Shown piece after piece: positions 17,522 through 27,811 of a DNA stretch of 64,000 nucleotides; position 1 is the first letter of the stretch; each line of letters opens with the position of its first letter. Source of the stretch: Kiloniella majae (lineage in GTDB: Bacteria; Pseudomonadota; Alphaproteobacteria; Kiloniellales; Kiloniellaceae); contig NZ_MTSZ01000004.1 in NCBI RefSeq assembly GCF_002118315.1, positions 248,001-312,000 of the forward strand, written 5' to 3'. The position numbers and the translations under genes were made by a program. The notes beneath the pieces were generated by a model that did not search any database, was not told where the DNA came from, and saw only the letters and a list, made by a program, of their open reading frames with translations.

Positions 17522-17560
17522 AAAAAGCCCGGAACTGAAACTCAGTACCGGGCTTTTTTT
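17522..17560. terminator. Strong bidirectional terminator between the DUF3253 gene and folD
   Basis: AAAAAGCCCGG (17522-17532) pairs with CCGGGCTTTTT (17548-17558), with an inner ACTG/CAGT stem. T runs occur on both strands, so it can end both convergent genes. Confidence 0.88.
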
Positions 17561-17582
17561 ATGGCTATTTCACAGCGAAACC

Positions 17583-18485
17583 TTAGAGAAGGTTTGGCTC
17601 TTTCAATCCGTTTTGGCGACTTGCAGCGGTCAGTGTGTTTGCAAGAAGACAGGCAATTGTCATCGGACCAACGCCACCTGGAACCGGTGTAATTGCACCA
17701 GCATGTTCCATCGCTTCAGCTGTTGCGACATCACCAACGAGTTTGTTTTTGCCATCAACTTCAATGCGATTGATCCCAACGTCGATAACGGTCGCACCAG
17801 ATTTGATCCAGTCACCTTTGACCATCTCAGGGCGTCCAACAGCGGCAACAACAATGTCAGCCTGACGAACAACGTCTGCTAGATCTTTGGTGCGGCTGTG
17901 CGCGATGGTCACGGTGCAGCTTTCCTGTAGCAGAAGCTGGGCCATTGGCTTGCCAACGATGTTGGAACGACCAACAACAACGGCTGTTTTACCAGAAAGG
18001 TCACCAAGATGATCTTTCAACAACATGATAGAACCAAGTGGGGTACAAGGAACCATTGGCGCGCTTGCGCCACGTGCGCCAGTTGCCAAACGGCCAGAGT
18101 TGATCACGTGGAAGCCATCAACGTCTTTGTTTGGATCAATGGCATTAATGATTGCGTGGTCATCAATATGATCAGGAACAGGCAACTGAACAAGAATACC
18201 GTGAACAGCAGGATCGTTGTTGAGCTCTTCTACTTTCGCCAAAAGCTCTTCCTGAGTTGTTTCCGCGGACATTTTGTGTTCGTAAGAATTCATGCCTGCT
18301 TCAAGGGTCTGTTTGCCTTTACTGCGAACATAAACCTGGCTGGCAGGGTCTTCACCAACCAGAACAACGGCAAGACCGGGTGTTAGATTGTGATCGTTTT
18401 TCAGGCGGGTAACTTCTTCTGCAATACGGCCACGAAGGGTCGCTGAAAATTTTCTGCCATCAATAATTGTCGCAGTGGACATCAT
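17583..18485 (-). CDS. folD: Bifunctional methylenetetrahydrofolate dehydrogenase/cyclohydrolase
   Basis: This 300-residue enzyme interconverts 5,10-methylene-, methenyl- and 10-formyl-tetrahydrofolate with NADP. It shows [14 protein letters not shown] (the Tyr-x3-Lys catalytic region), [13 protein letters not shown], the NADP-binding [18 protein letters not shown] and the terminal [13 protein letters not shown] signature. Two adjacent ATG codons (18485 and 18482) lie behind a good AAGGAG ribosome site and either could be used. A hairpin with repeated ATCAATC lies just upstream of the ribosome site and may affect translation. Confidence 0.97.
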   Translation of the reverse strand: MMSTATIIDGRKFSATLRGRIAEEVTRLKNDHNLTPGLAVVLVGEDPASQVYVRSKGKQTLEAGMNSYEHKMSAETTQEELLAKVEELNNDPAVHGILVQLPVPDHIDDHAIINAIDPNKDVDGFHVINSGRLATGARGASAPMVPCTPLGSIMLLKDHLGDLSGKTAVVVGRSNIVGKPMAQLLLQESCTVTIAHSRTKDLADVVRQADIVVAAVGRPEMVKGDWIKSGATVIDVGINRIEVDGKNKLVGDVATAEAMEHAGAITPVPGGVGPMTIACLLANTLTAASRQNGLKEPNLL

Positions 18486-18495
18486 AGGTCTCCTT

Positions 18496-18535
18496 GATTG
18501 ATCCCTGTGCCGATTGATAGCAGGGATCGATTGAT
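18496..18535 (-). promoter_or_regulatory. folD leader hairpin with three ATCAATC repeats
   Basis: On the folD strand GATCCCTG (18528-18521) pairs with CAGGGATC (18507-18500) around a 13-base loop. The heptamer ATCAATC occurs three times (18535-18529, 18518-18512 and 18502-18496), once in the loop and once at each edge. The last copy runs into the ribosome binding site. It could be an RNA control element or a DNA-binding array. Confidence 0.4.
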
Positions 18536-18720
18536 CTCTTTGTCATCAGATATCAGTGTCAAAGCCAAACAAAACCCAGCTTGAGTGAGGGTATAGCACA
18601 GGTATTCTTGACTTCTGTTTTCGTGGTTTTATGGCTTTAAGTCTGGCGATGCAATGACTTATCGCAAGCCAAGATGGGCTTTCTGTTTTGAATCGTGAAT
18701 TGCCTGATCGGATAATCCGG

Positions 18721-19356
18721 TTAAAGCTCGTCAGAGCTCAGGATTTCAACGCCGGATTCCCGCATGTGCGTCATGGCCTTAGCCAGTGATCCATCCAGAT
18801 CAATTGCTCGGCAGGCATCAGCAATTACAAAGGTCTCGAACCCCTGCTTGATGGCGTCTATTGCTGAATAGTACACACAAAAGTCAGTTGCAAGGCCACA
18901 AAGGAAGACTCGTTCTATCTCGCGTTCTTTTAAATATCCGGTGAGGCCAGTCGATGTGGTTTTGTCGTTTTCGTAAAAGGCAGAGTAGGAATCGATTTCT
19001 TTGCGAAATCCTTTGCGCAGGATCAGTTCTAGCGCATTTTTATTGAGATCTTTATGCAGGGTAGATCCGTTCTCTCCCTGAACACAATGATCAGGCCAGA
19101 GAACTTGTTCGCCATAACTGAGTTTGACTGTGCCGTATGGAGCTTGTTCTTCGTGGGATGAAGCAAAAGACAAATGTCCCTCGGGGTGCCAGTCTTGTGT
19201 TGCAAGCGCGTGGGGGAAGCGTTCAATCAGCTTGTTTACCACAGGGACAATGGCTTCTCCCTCTGGGACCGCCAATGCTCCCCCGGTACAGAAATCGTTT
19301 TGAAGGTCGATGATCAAGAGGGCATCGCGGCTGCTCAAATCGAGAGAATGGGACAT
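18721..19356 (-). CDS. pncA: Nicotinamidase/pyrazinamidase
   Basis: This 211-residue isochorismatase-fold hydrolase converts nicotinamide to nicotinate for NAD salvage. The catalytic triad can be placed: Asp17 in ALLIIDLQNDF, the Lys in ELILRKGFRKE, and the Cys nucleophile in GLATDFCVYYSA. The metal ligands are in ATQDWHPEGH. It is probably co-transcribed with the yggT-like gene 41 bases upstream. Confidence 0.95.
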   Translation of the reverse strand: MSHSLDLSSRDALLIIDLQNDFCTGGALAVPEGEAIVPVVNKLIERFPHALATQDWHPEGHLSFASSHEEQAPYGTVKLSYGEQVLWPDHCVQGENGSTLHKDLNKNALELILRKGFRKEIDSYSAFYENDKTTSTGLTGYLKEREIERVFLCGLATDFCVYYSAIDAIKQGFETFVIADACRAIDLDGSLAKAMTHMRESGVEILSSDEL

Positions 19357-19397
19357 AGTGCGATACCTTCTTTGTTAAAAGTCAGATTTAAGCTGTT

Positions 19398-19697
19398 TTA
19401 CGCAAAGCTGATGCGAAGGTTAATCAGCACATTCTGTAAGAATATGATGATCAGCAAAAGAACGATCGGGGACAAGTCCATACCACCGATACTAGGGATT
19501 ATGCTTCTGATCGGGCGAAGTGCAGGCTCGGTTAAACGCCAGAGGAACTCCCCGACCATGCTGACAAACTGGTTATGGGTATTGATCACGTTGAAAGCAA
19601 CGAGCCAGCTCAGAATAGCCGAGATAATAACGGCCCATTTAAAGAGATCGAGTGCAATAACAAGTACAGTGATCAAAGGTCCCAGAATAATATCCAT
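19398..19697 (-). CDS. YggT-family membrane protein
   Basis: This protein of about 99 residues has two hydrophobic segments in the YggT arrangement (IILGPLITVLVIALDLFKWA and a C-terminal IVLLLIIIFLQNVLINL) and the conserved middle RLTEPALRPIRSIIP. YggT proteins are inner-membrane proteins linked in various bacteria to osmotic tolerance or cell-envelope biogenesis; the mechanism is unclear. I chose the ATG at 19697 over an in-frame GTG at 19706. It lies directly upstream of pncA in the same direction. Confidence 0.85.
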   Translation of the reverse strand: MDIILGPLITVLVIALDLFKWAVIISAILSWLVAFNVINTHNQFVSMVGEFLWRLTEPALRPIRSIIPSIGGMDLSPIVLLLIIIFLQNVLINLRISFA

Positions 19698-20021
19698 CGT
19701 AAACACATCTCAATTGGTTGGGAGGTTGCTGGCAATATTGAATTCAGAACAGACTACATAGCTGTTCCAAGGGATTCAAGCCAAGCTATCACCTCGGGAT
19801 TTTTTACGTGTTAAATCGTACGCTTCTTTTGCAGCTAAATAGGATTGGGTCAACAAAATTACAAGTAGATGGAGGCCTTTGGCGCCTTGTCGTGTCATCT
19901 TTGAAACAGGTCTTGAGATAATTGATCTGTCCCTGACAGAATATTTGCGTTGCCTATTTTGCTTGGGTAAGCTGATGGTTGAGTGCGGTGAAATCTTGTT
20001 TGATTTATCAAAGGATTAGTG
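19698..20021. other. Intergenic region between the divergent yggT-like gene and cfa
   Basis: These 324 bases separate divergent genes and must hold both promoters. I saw no convincing -35/-10 pair, repeat or small gene. The last 12 bases carry the cfa ribosome site AAGGA (20011-20015). Confidence 0.6.
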
Positions 20022-21323
20022 ATGTCTGTTATGGGGCAGGACCGTTCGTTAGAGGGTGTTAGAAAAGCACTTTCGCATCTCCATGAAAAGCTGGGGTTAG
20101 ATTTCTCTTTTCAGCTTTGGGATGGCTCTCTTATTCCCCCTTCTGATGATGAAAAGAACAATCTGCGGTTAGCGCTGACTGACAGGATGGTTTTAACCAG
20201 ATTGCTCCGGCGCCCAAAGTTAAAGACGGTTATTGATCTTTATCTTTCTGGGGGATTGGATATTCGCGGCGGCACGCTTTTTGATCTGGCTGAGCGACGT
20301 CCAAAGGGCAAAACCAAAAAACTCATCAAGAGCCTGAATAAAAGCTTATTATTACGAAATCTCTTTCCACTTCTTTTCGCACGAACGGAACAACAAAACG
20401 TTCAGTTGGACGGGCAAGGCGAGACGTCTGGTCGAGGAAGCAAACAAAACGATATTGCCTATCACTATGACGTATCGAATAGATTTTATGAGCTCTTTCT
20501 TGATCCCGAGATGGTTTATACCTGTGGGTATTTTACGGACTGGGCCAATGATCTTGCACAGGCACAGCACGACAAGCTGGACATGATCTGTCGTAAGCTG
20601 CGTCTGAAACCAGGGGATCGTTTGCTGGATATCGGGTGTGGATGGGGCGCGTTGATCTGCCATGCGGCTGAAAACTTTGGCGTCACCGCTGTCGGGGTTA
20701 CTCTGTCCGAAGAACAGTTGGCGCTGGCACAGCAGCGTATTAAAGAGAAGGGACTTGAAGATAAAGTCTCGGTCGAGCTCAAGGATTTTCGTCTGTTAGA
20801 GGGAACTTTTGATAAAATTTCGTCCATTGGCATGTTTGAACATGTGGGGATAGAAAATCATCGAGAATACTATCTGACCGTAAATCGTCTGTTGGAACCA
20901 CGCGGAATTTATCTGCATCATGCGATTACCCGCAGAGGAAAAACAAGTGATGCGAAATTCAATCGAAAGCGCCCTGAATATAACTCTATGCTCAAATATA
21001 TTTTTCCGGGCGCGGAAGTTGATCATATAGGTATGACCGCGAGAAATCTTGAAGCACATGGTTTTGAGGTCCATGACGTCGAAGCATGGCGCGAGCATTA
21101 CGCCAGAACAACTGAGCTGTGGGCGCGTCGCTTGACTGAACGAAAAGAAGAAGCGATTGCGGAAGCTGGCGAAGAGCGTTATCGCCTCTGGGTACTTTAC
21201 CTCACTGGTGTATCGTTAGCCTTCACGCGAGGAACTCTGAATATCTTCCAGACCGTCGCCACTAAAAGAACCAAGGGGCTTTCCGGAATTCCGCCAACAC
21301 GATCTGATCTTTATCGAGATTAA
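20022..21323 (+). CDS. cfa: Cyclopropane-fatty-acyl-phospholipid synthase family protein
   Basis: This 433-residue methyltransferase shows the CFA core. The N-terminal lipid-binding part is followed by NDIAYHYDVSNRFYELFLDPE, the SAM site LLDIGCGWGALICHAAENFG, GVTLSEEQLALAQQR and the active-site region SIGMFEHVGIENHREYY. Such enzymes add a methylene bridge to cis-unsaturated membrane acyl chains using SAM, often in stationary phase or acid stress. I chose the ATG at 20022 over an adjacent GTG. The gene is monocistronic and ends at a strong hairpin. Confidence 0.92.
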   Translation: MSVMGQDRSLEGVRKALSHLHEKLGLDFSFQLWDGSLIPPSDDEKNNLRLALTDRMVLTRLLRRPKLKTVIDLYLSGGLDIRGGTLFDLAERRPKGKTKKLIKSLNKSLLLRNLFPLLFARTEQQNVQLDGQGETSGRGSKQNDIAYHYDVSNRFYELFLDPEMVYTCGYFTDWANDLAQAQHDKLDMICRKLRLKPGDRLLDIGCGWGALICHAAENFGVTAVGVTLSEEQLALAQQRIKEKGLEDKVSVELKDFRLLEGTFDKISSIGMFEHVGIENHREYYLTVNRLLEPRGIYLHHAITRRGKTSDAKFNRKRPEYNSMLKYIFPGAEVDHIGMTARNLEAHGFEVHDVEAWREHYARTTELWARRLTERKEEAIAEAGEERYRLWVLYLTGVSLAFTRGTLNIFQTVATKRTKGLSGIPPTRSDLYRD

Positions 21324-21379
21324 CCCGGTTAGAAAAAGACTAATCTTGGAATTAAGTATGACTCGAAGAGTCAAAAAAG

Positions 21380-21409
21380 ATCCCGAGTGATACGATGATC
21401 ACTCGGGAT
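21380..21409. terminator. Bidirectional terminator between cfa and astB
   Basis: ATCCCGAGTGAT (21380-21391) pairs perfectly with ATCACTCGGGAT (21398-21409) around ACGATG. On the minus strand it is followed by TCTTTTTTGA, so it is the strong end of the leftward AST operon and a weaker end for cfa. Confidence 0.8.
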
Positions 21410-21441
21410 AAAAGAAGCTTAAGTCAGGACGGGAATCCGAC

Positions 21442-22791
21442 CTAAGCCCGCTGGAAATCGTATAGCTTTCCAAGATTTAGAATGTCGGTTAGCTCTTGTA
21501 GAGCCGTCCGAACTTCATAGAAAAGTGCTGGATCTTTGATGTCATCAGGTGAAAGTTCATCCCGATAGTGTTTTGAGACCCACGTCTTGAGGTCTTCATA
21601 AAGGGCATCATCAAGCAGGACACGTGCGCCCAGATTGCTTAAGTCGTCGTTACTGAGGACAACACGCAGTCTAAGGCATGCTGGGCCGCCACCATTTTTC
21701 ATGGATTGGCGAAGATTGAAGAACTCAACATTACTGATGGCACCACCCTGCTGAACAAGATCTTCCAGGTATTTTTTGACCCTGGGATTTTCCTGACACT
21801 CAATAGGCGCGATCAGTGTCATAGAGTTACTGCCACTGCCCGAAGGGGAAATCAGCTGGCTGTTGAAGAGATAACTTTGCACAGCATCTTCAACAGATAC
21901 CTGATTATCGGGAACCTCGACAAAAATCATGTCACCGTTCGGGAGCTTCCTGTTCAACTCTTTCTTGACATCATCAGTATTCAGGAAGGCCTTTTCGTGA
22001 TGGAACAGAACACGTCCGTTACCAACCGAGATTACGTCGTTGTGGAAGACACCCTGATCAATCACGTCGGGGTTCTGTTGTGCATAAACAACCCGATCTT
22101 CGGTCAGGCCATGAAGACGGGCAACGGCCTGACAGGCTTCTAGCGTTTGCCGAGCCGGGAATTTTTTCGGACCCGGTGCATCTTTACGCAGGGCTTCGAC
22201 ACCATAAACGAAGAATTCTACGCCGGGATCACCATAGTTGGCACAAAAGCGTGTGTGGTTTGCAGCACCTTCATCCCCGAAATGGTGGCTGCCGTGTAGG
22301 GCAGGGTGATGAGCAAAGCGGCTCTCATCGGCAAAGATCGTCTGTAGCGTACGCCCTGTTGTCGGATGCTCAATAGAGCGATGAAACATGGAGATCAGGT
22401 TTGCCGGGGTGAAATGTGTTCTGCCGTCCTTTGTATCCGGACGCGGAGATACTGTTCCCGCATTGGCAACCCACATTGAAGAGGCAGAGCATGTTCCGGC
22501 AAAGAGAGCCAGGTTTTCCTCTGCCGCTTTCGTGAGGATATCACTTTCGTTCCCACTGTAACCCAAGCCGCGAAGGGTTGGCAGGTGAGGGCGTTCCTGT
22601 GGCGGTAAAACCCCCTGCTTCATGCCCATATCTGCCAAGGCTTTCATTTTCTCCAGCCCTTGCAAGGCGGCACCTTTAGGGCTTGAAGTTCCTTTGGCTG
22701 ACTTATCGGATGCTATGTTGCCATAGGAAAGACCTGCAAAGTTGTGTGTCGGGCCGACAAGGCCGTCAAAGTTAACCTCGTAATAGGTCAT
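21442..22791 (-). CDS. astB: N-succinylarginine dihydrolase
   Basis: This 449-residue enzyme performs AST step 2, converting N2-succinylarginine to N2-succinylornithine, CO2 and ammonia. It starts [23 protein letters not shown], a strong AstB signature, and has the catalytic Cys region [17 protein letters not shown] near residue 365. The length matches the family. It is the last gene of the operon, 4 bases after astD, and ends at the shared terminator. Confidence 0.97.
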   Translation of the reverse strand: MTYYEVNFDGLVGPTHNFAGLSYGNIASDKSAKGTSSPKGAALQGLEKMKALADMGMKQGVLPPQERPHLPTLRGLGYSGNESDILTKAAEENLALFAGTCSASSMWVANAGTVSPRPDTKDGRTHFTPANLISMFHRSIEHPTTGRTLQTIFADESRFAHHPALHGSHHFGDEGAANHTRFCANYGDPGVEFFVYGVEALRKDAPGPKKFPARQTLEACQAVARLHGLTEDRVVYAQQNPDVIDQGVFHNDVISVGNGRVLFHHEKAFLNTDDVKKELNRKLPNGDMIFVEVPDNQVSVEDAVQSYLFNSQLISPSGSGSNSMTLIAPIECQENPRVKKYLEDLVQQGGAISNVEFFNLRQSMKNGGGPACLRLRVVLSNDDLSNLGARVLLDDALYEDLKTWVSKHYRDELSPDDIKDPALFYEVRTALQELTDILNLGKLYDFQRA

Positions 22792-22795
22792 TGGC

Positions 22796-24283
22796 TTATC
22801 CCTTATCCTGTAGGGTGATCCCAGGTGTCAGCTGTGCGGGCATGTTAAGCGTATCGGCCTCAAGAGAAGCAACAGGATAGGCAGCATAGTCAGCGGCATA
22901 GAACGCACTTGGACGATGGTTACCACTGGCACCAACGCCGCCAAAAGGTGCTGATCCACTGGCACCTGTAAGAGGACGGTTCCAGTTCACAATACCGGCA
23001 CGGCTTTCGACCCAGAATTTTTCCCAAAGATCTTTATTGTCCGTTAGGATGCCAGCTGAAAGTCCAAAGCGGGTGTTGTTGGCAACATCAATGGCTTCGT
23101 CAAAATCAGCAACGCGGATGATTTGGAGGAGAGGGCCAAAATATTCTTCGTCTGGTAGGTCTTTGATGGCTGTAACGTCTATCAGGCCAGGCGTTAAAAA
23201 TGGTTTGCCATCATAAAGACGTTCCAGGCGCTTGATAACTTTACCACCCATTTTCTCAAGATTTTCCTGTGCGGCAAGGATACCGTCCGCCGCAGCATTG
23301 GAAATCAAAGACCCCATAAAAGGCGGATTTTCCTGATCATCCTGTCCGACTTTGATACCATCAATTTGCGATGACAGTGTTTCGATAAATTTATCGCCTT
23401 CAGCCCCTGTTGGAACGATCAATCTGCGGGAGCAGGTGCAACGCTGTCCAGAGGTGACATAGGCTGATTGTATGGTGTGATAAGCTGCAGCTTTATCATC
23501 GCTTGCCTCCATAACAACCAACGGGTTGTTACCGCCCATTTCCAGAGCCAGAATCTTACCGGTTTTGCCTGCGTATTGGCGGTGTAGCAGTTCACCCGTT
23601 GCTGAGCTGCCTGTGAAAAAGAGGCCGTCAATGCCATCATGTCCGGCGAGGGCTATACCTGTTTCCTTGGCTCCCTGCACCAGATTGAGAACACCAGCAG
23701 GGAGTCCGGCGTCATGCCATGCCTGCATCATAACTTCGGCAACCATCGGCGTCAGATCGCTGGGTTTGAAAACGATCGTATTACCCGCAATCAAAGACGG
23801 GACGATATGCCCGTTCGGAAGGTGACCGGGGAAGTTGTAAGGGCCGAATACGGCGACAACACCGTGCGGTTTATGCCGCAGGGTTGCTTTCAGGCCTTCA
23901 CCCATTTGATTTTCATGATCGCCTGTACGTTTTTCAAAAGCGTCGAGAGACAGGGCAACTTTGCCGATCATTGCGGCGGCTTCGGTTTTGGTTTCCCAAA
24001 GTGGTTTCCCGGTTTCCATTGCGATTGCAACAGCGATATTTTCCTGACGCTCTTTGAGGAGATCCCTGTATTTTGTGATGATTTCAATGCGACTGTCTAA
24101 TGAGGCAAGCGCCCATCCACGCAGCGCAGAACGTGCCGCGATAATTGCATCATTTACATCATCAGTTGTTGCTGAGGCAGCTTGCCAAATAGTTTCGTTG
24201 TTTGCAGGGTTGGTCGAGGAAAGGACACTACCTTTGCCATCGCGCCATTCGCCATTGATATAAAGTTTCTGTGCTAGGCTCAT
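22796..24283 (-). CDS. astD: Succinylglutamate-semialdehyde dehydrogenase
   Basis: This 495-residue aldehyde dehydrogenase performs AST step 4, oxidising succinylglutamate semialdehyde to succinylglutamate with NAD. It shows the NAD-binding region [14 protein letters not shown], the general-base region [13 protein letters not shown] and the Cys nucleophile region [14 protein letters not shown]. It begins [20 protein letters not shown] as usual for AstD. Its start overlaps the astA stop by 4 bases, so translation is probably coupled. Confidence 0.97.
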   Translation of the reverse strand: MSLAQKLYINGEWRDGKGSVLSSTNPANNETIWQAASATTDDVNDAIIAARSALRGWALASLDSRIEIITKYRDLLKERQENIAVAIAMETGKPLWETKTEAAAMIGKVALSLDAFEKRTGDHENQMGEGLKATLRHKPHGVVAVFGPYNFPGHLPNGHIVPSLIAGNTIVFKPSDLTPMVAEVMMQAWHDAGLPAGVLNLVQGAKETGIALAGHDGIDGLFFTGSSATGELLHRQYAGKTGKILALEMGGNNPLVVMEASDDKAAAYHTIQSAYVTSGQRCTCSRRLIVPTGAEGDKFIETLSSQIDGIKVGQDDQENPPFMGSLISNAAADGILAAQENLEKMGGKVIKRLERLYDGKPFLTPGLIDVTAIKDLPDEEYFGPLLQIIRVADFDEAIDVANNTRFGLSAGILTDNKDLWEKFWVESRAGIVNWNRPLTGASGSAPFGGVGASGNHRPSAFYAADYAAYPVASLEADTLNMPAQLTPGITLQDKG

Positions 24284-25323
24284 GACTTGTTCTCCCGGAA
24301 TTTTACGTAGCGTACTTCATCACCAGCTTTAAGGCGGAGTGCGTCGATCGTTTCTTGTGTAAGTTTGATGGACTGTGTGTCGTCTAGCTCTGCTGGCTGA
24401 AGACACATGCGATAGGCATCAATGTTGGTATTACTGATCATATAAAGATTTGATTGATCTTCTGCAGCAGCCTGTTCCGTTGTGCCGTTAACCGTGGCAA
24501 CGCGGCTTGATTGCAATGTTTTAATATTTCTGGTTGGCACCTCGACAGATGGGCCGCCGTCAAAAACATCGACATAACCGTTAAAGTTGAAGCCTTCTTT
24601 TTCCAGCAAACGCAAAGCGGGACTGGATGATTCGTGCGGCTTGCCGATAACTTCCTGTGCTTCGTCCGGTAGCAGGTCGATGTAGATTGGATATTTGGGC
24701 ATCAAATCTGAAATGATCTGGGTGCCCTTGACGGAAGAGATCTTGTCAGCGTTCTCAAAAGCAATACCAAAGAATTTGCCACCGAGATGATTCCAAAAGG
24801 GGGACGAACCATCTTTGTCCTGCCAGCCGCGCATTTCGGCCATTACCATATCGCCAAAACGATCCGGGAAATCCGCCAGAGTCAGATAACGGCATCTGGA
24901 AAGGAACTGACCGATACCGGGCTGACGATATTCTTTGGAGAGATAAAGAGATCCGATCTCGGTTGCGCCAGTGTAATCATTGACCAATAGCATGACCTTC
25001 ATCTTGCGGGTTGTTTCCAACTCGGACGAGGCATTGACCAGTGTTGATATCTTGTAAGAATAAAAAGGATGTTTTAGTCCAACCCCGGCGTATAGAGCCG
25101 TGGTGCCAACTGCTTTCTGGGTCTTCGTATCCTCTAGAACCATGAAGTAGATTTCACCTTGTGGTCCCATTGCGGGTGTCTTGAAGCTGGCTTCTGAACG
25201 GGTAAGTTTTTCTAGCCAGGCGCCTTCGTTGGCTGGCATGGATGTCATGCCTGTTCCCACAGCGTGGGACAAATCCATAAGATCGCCGAGATCACTTTGT
25301 CGCGCGGGTCTGATAATTAACAT
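24280..25323 (-). CDS. astA: Arginine N-succinyltransferase
   Basis: This enzyme of about 347 residues performs AST step 1, transferring succinyl from succinyl-CoA to arginine. It begins [20 protein letters not shown] and contains [26 protein letters not shown], an acetyltransferase-type CoA region, and [21 protein letters not shown], all typical of AstA/AruF. The frame is open for a further 39 codons upstream, but that stretch overlaps the preceding hydrolase gene and is not AstA-like, so I place the start at 25323, 31 bases after the hydrolase stop. It is a single-subunit form. Confidence 0.95.
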   Translation of the reverse strand: MLIIRPARQSDLGDLMDLSHAVGTGMTSMPANEGAWLEKLTRSEASFKTPAMGPQGEIYFMVLEDTKTQKAVGTTALYAGVGLKHPFYSYKISTLVNASSELETTRKMKVMLLVNDYTGATEIGSLYLSKEYRQPGIGQFLSRCRYLTLADFPDRFGDMVMAEMRGWQDKDGSSPFWNHLGGKFFGIAFENADKISSVKGTQIISDLMPKYPIYIDLLPDEAQEVIGKPHESSSPALRLLEKEGFNFNGYVDVFDGGPSVEVPTRNIKTLQSSRVATVNGTTEQAAAEDQSNLYMISNTNIDAYRMCLQPAELDDTQSIKLTQETIDALRLKAGDEVRYVKFRENKS

Positions 25324-25354
25324 TGGGACGTTTTCCCCGGATTTGTCAGCCGAA

Positions 25355-26584
25355 TTAGGCTGTGGTTGTACGGTCGGGCCAACTTGCTTCGCCTGCTGCC
25401 AGTTTAAAGAGCAGGAGAGCAGAAAGTTTGGCGCGTTCACTCAGACTGTCGATCAGCAGGAATTCATCTGTACTGTGAATTGCCCCACCACGAACACCGA
25501 GAGTATCTATATTTGCAAGGCCAGCAGCTGCGAGGTTATTGCCATCGCAACATCCGCCTGTCGCTTTTGCCTCTGTTGAAAGGCCCAGATCATCTCCACA
25601 GCTTTTTAACAGGGAAAAGAGTTGCTGGTGGGCCTTGTCCATGACTTTTGGTTGCCGCCCGAAAGAACCATGTAGTTCAAGTGAAATACCATCGGCCTGA
25701 CTGATTTCATCAATGATCTGTTGCAGTTTCTTTTCTGCCCAGGCCTGTCCTTCGGGGCTTGGAACACGAATGTTAAAGCGACATAGCGCAAAGTCGGGAA
25801 CCACATTGTTGGGACCGCCGCCTGTGAGCTTGGCAACGTTAATGGTGACGCCTTCCATTTGACCGTTCAGGCCATCCAGAAGCGAGATCGCACGGGCGAG
25901 GGCTGCGATGGCATTCCTGCCAAGGTGATGTTCCCGTCCGGCATGCGCAGCACGTCCACGGGCAATCAGGGCAAAGTTACCGCTGCCTTTTCTTGCGCCA
26001 GCCAATGTGCCATCGGCCAGTGCCGGTTCAAAGATCATGCCGACATCGGCGGCTCTGGCGGCTTGATCCAGATGTTGTGCTGACGCAAAAGAGCCGATCT
26101 CTTCATCGGGATTAATAATAACCTGCCAGCCGACGTTACCTGCATAGGGGCTGCGCTCAAGAGCCTGTAAGGCCGTGAGCATCACAACAATACCACCTTT
26201 CATGTCAGCAACGCCGGGACCATTAATGGTGTTTTCATCAAGCTTGGTACAGTGCTGGAAACTGTGGTCTTTGGGGTAAACGGTATCGCTGTGTCCAACG
26301 AGAAGAATGCGTCGATTGGCGTTTGGCCATTTTGTAAGACGAAGCAGAGGACCGCTTTCGCTTTCAACAACCTCACCATTATCAAGGACATCTGTGCGAG
26401 ATGGTAACTCAAGGCGTTCTTCTTCAGCACCTAACGATGATGCAAAATCAGACAGACGGTCGATGACCTTTTCAATTCCCGGAATATTCGCGCTTCCGGA
26501 ATTGATTTCACTCAGCGCCAAAACTTCCGAAAGCATATTGTCCTGTTGCGCATCGATCCATTCGAGCAAAGGAGTATAAGTCAT
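25355..26584 (-). CDS. M20 family (carboxypeptidase G2-like) hydrolase in the AST operon, candidate AstE replacement
   Basis: This 409-residue metallohydrolase has the M20 metal-site pattern: His-Asp in LLVGHSDTVYP, the bridging Asp in GPGVADMKGG, the catalytic Glu pair in INPDEEIGSFAS and a late His in GGAIHSTDE. It resembles the glutamate carboxypeptidase (CPG2) branch, which cuts N-acyl-glutamates. The operon otherwise codes AST steps 1-4 but has no AstE (M14-type succinylglutamate desuccinylase) in this window. The natural inference is that this protein removes succinate from N-succinylglutamate. An acetylornithine-deacetylase-like role is the main alternative. Family call high, function moderate. 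Confidence 0.85.
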   Translation of the reverse strand: MTYTPLLEWIDAQQDNMLSEVLALSEINSGSANIPGIEKVIDRLSDFASSLGAEEERLELPSRTDVLDNGEVVESESGPLLRLTKWPNANRRILLVGHSDTVYPKDHSFQHCTKLDENTINGPGVADMKGGIVVMLTALQALERSPYAGNVGWQVIINPDEEIGSFASAQHLDQAARAADVGMIFEPALADGTLAGARKGSGNFALIARGRAAHAGREHHLGRNAIAALARAISLLDGLNGQMEGVTINVAKLTGGGPNNVVPDFALCRFNIRVPSPEGQAWAEKKLQQIIDEISQADGISLELHGSFGRQPKVMDKAHQQLFSLLKSCGDDLGLSTEAKATGGCCDGNNLAAAGLANIDTLGVRGGAIHSTDEFLLIDSLSERAKLSALLLFKLAAGEASWPDRTTTA

Positions 26585-26596
26585 CGACCGTTTCCC

Positions 26597-27787
26597 TTAG
26601 GCTGTCAGTTTCGTGCAAACACGATCAAGGATTTCAATCGCAGTATCCAGCTCGTCATTAGAGACGTTGAGCGGCGGCAGGAAGCGGATCTGATTGTCAC
26701 CAGATTTTGCGCAGAGCATGCCTTCGCTTCTAAGTTCAAGGAGTACATCGCCATTTGGAATCGCGCACTTGAGGCCGATCATCAGGCCAAGGCCATGAAC
26801 GGAAACCAGCGCTTTTGGATGTTTTGCGATAAGCTCTTCAAGCTGGGCACGAACTTTGTTTGATTTTTCTGTGACGGAAGCAAGGAAACCATCTTCCATC
26901 AAGAGATCCATAACAGCATTTCCAACAGCACCAGCAAGAGGATTACCGCCATAGGTGCTGCCGTGTGTGCCGAAGACCATCGCTTCTGCTGCTTTGTCAT
27001 TTGCCAGACAAGCACCTAGTGGAAAGCCACCGCCAATGCCTTTGGCAAGGGACATAACATCAGGTTCGATGCCAGACCATTCATATGCAAAGAGCTTGCC
27101 TGTACGACCCATGCCGCATTGAACTTCGTCAACCATCATCAGAATGTCGTGCTTGTCACAAAGCGCGCGAATGCCCTGAAGGTATTCTGCCGTGCCGGGA
27201 CGAATGCCGCCTTCACCTTGAACAGGCTCAAAGATGACGCCAGCCGTTTCGTTTGTGATGGCGGCTTCCAATGCTTGCAGATCACCAAAAGGAACCTGAT
27301 CGTAGCCTTCATCTTCCATCAGGAAGCCAGCTGTATGCGCAGGATTCCCCGCGGCAGCAATTGTACCAAGTGTCCGGCCATGGAAGGCGCTGGACATACC
27401 AATAATACGCTTACGTTCCGGATGACCTTTGGCTTCTTGATATTTACGCAGGATTTTCAGGCCACATTCGTTGGCCTCTGCACCCGAGTTGCTAAAGAAA
27501 ACTTTTGATGCAAAAGAGTTGTCAGTCAGGCGTTTTGCGAGGGTTTCGGATTGTGTGACCCGGAACATGTTGGAACAGTGCCAGAACTTATCTGCCTGAT
27601 CTTTCAGCGCAGCAACCAGATGAGGGTGCGCATGACCAAAGGCGCAAACTGCAATCCCGCTATAAAAGTCGAGATACTTTTTACCATCTTCTGCGTAAAG
27701 CCAGGTTCCTTCACCTTTTTCAAAGGCGATGTTTGGTGGGTTGTAGGTGGTCATCATGGCTTCGCGGCCAGGAAGAACGTTAGACAT
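26597..27787 (-). CDS. astC: Succinylornithine/acetylornithine aminotransferase
   Basis: This 396-residue class III aminotransferase depends on pyridoxal phosphate. It shows GEGTWLYAEDGKKYLDFYSGIAV at the N-terminus, FFSNSGAEANE (cofactor phosphate site), DEVQCGMGRTGKLFAYE and the PLP lysine in VMSLAKGIGGGFPLG. AstC (step 3) and ArgD (biosynthetic) are close homologues and often interchangeable. Being the first gene of the AST operon favours AstC. The start at 27787 has a clear AAAGGAG ribosome site; an upstream ATG at 27811 does not. Confidence 0.93.
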   Translation of the reverse strand: MSNVLPGREAMMTTYNPPNIAFEKGEGTWLYAEDGKKYLDFYSGIAVCAFGHAHPHLVAALKDQADKFWHCSNMFRVTQSETLAKRLTDNSFASKVFFSNSGAEANECGLKILRKYQEAKGHPERKRIIGMSSAFHGRTLGTIAAAGNPAHTAGFLMEDEGYDQVPFGDLQALEAAITNETAGVIFEPVQGEGGIRPGTAEYLQGIRALCDKHDILMMVDEVQCGMGRTGKLFAYEWSGIEPDVMSLAKGIGGGFPLGACLANDKAAEAMVFGTHGSTYGGNPLAGAVGNAVMDLLMEDGFLASVTEKSNKVRAQLEELIAKHPKALVSVHGLGLMIGLKCAIPNGDVLLELRSEGMLCAKSGDNQIRFLPPLNVSNDELDTAIEILDRVCTKLTA

Positions 27788-27811
27788 TATGTGCTCCTTT
27801 GGTGGATCCAA

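Noticed and set aside
23639-24100. 153-codon open frame antisense to astD
   Set aside because: astD is a complete and conserved enzyme over the same DNA; the antisense frame has no family likeness.
25324-25440. N-terminal extension of astA to 25440
   Set aside because: The extra 39 residues overlap the upstream hydrolase gene by 86 bases and are not AstA-like; the family start is the ATG at 25323.
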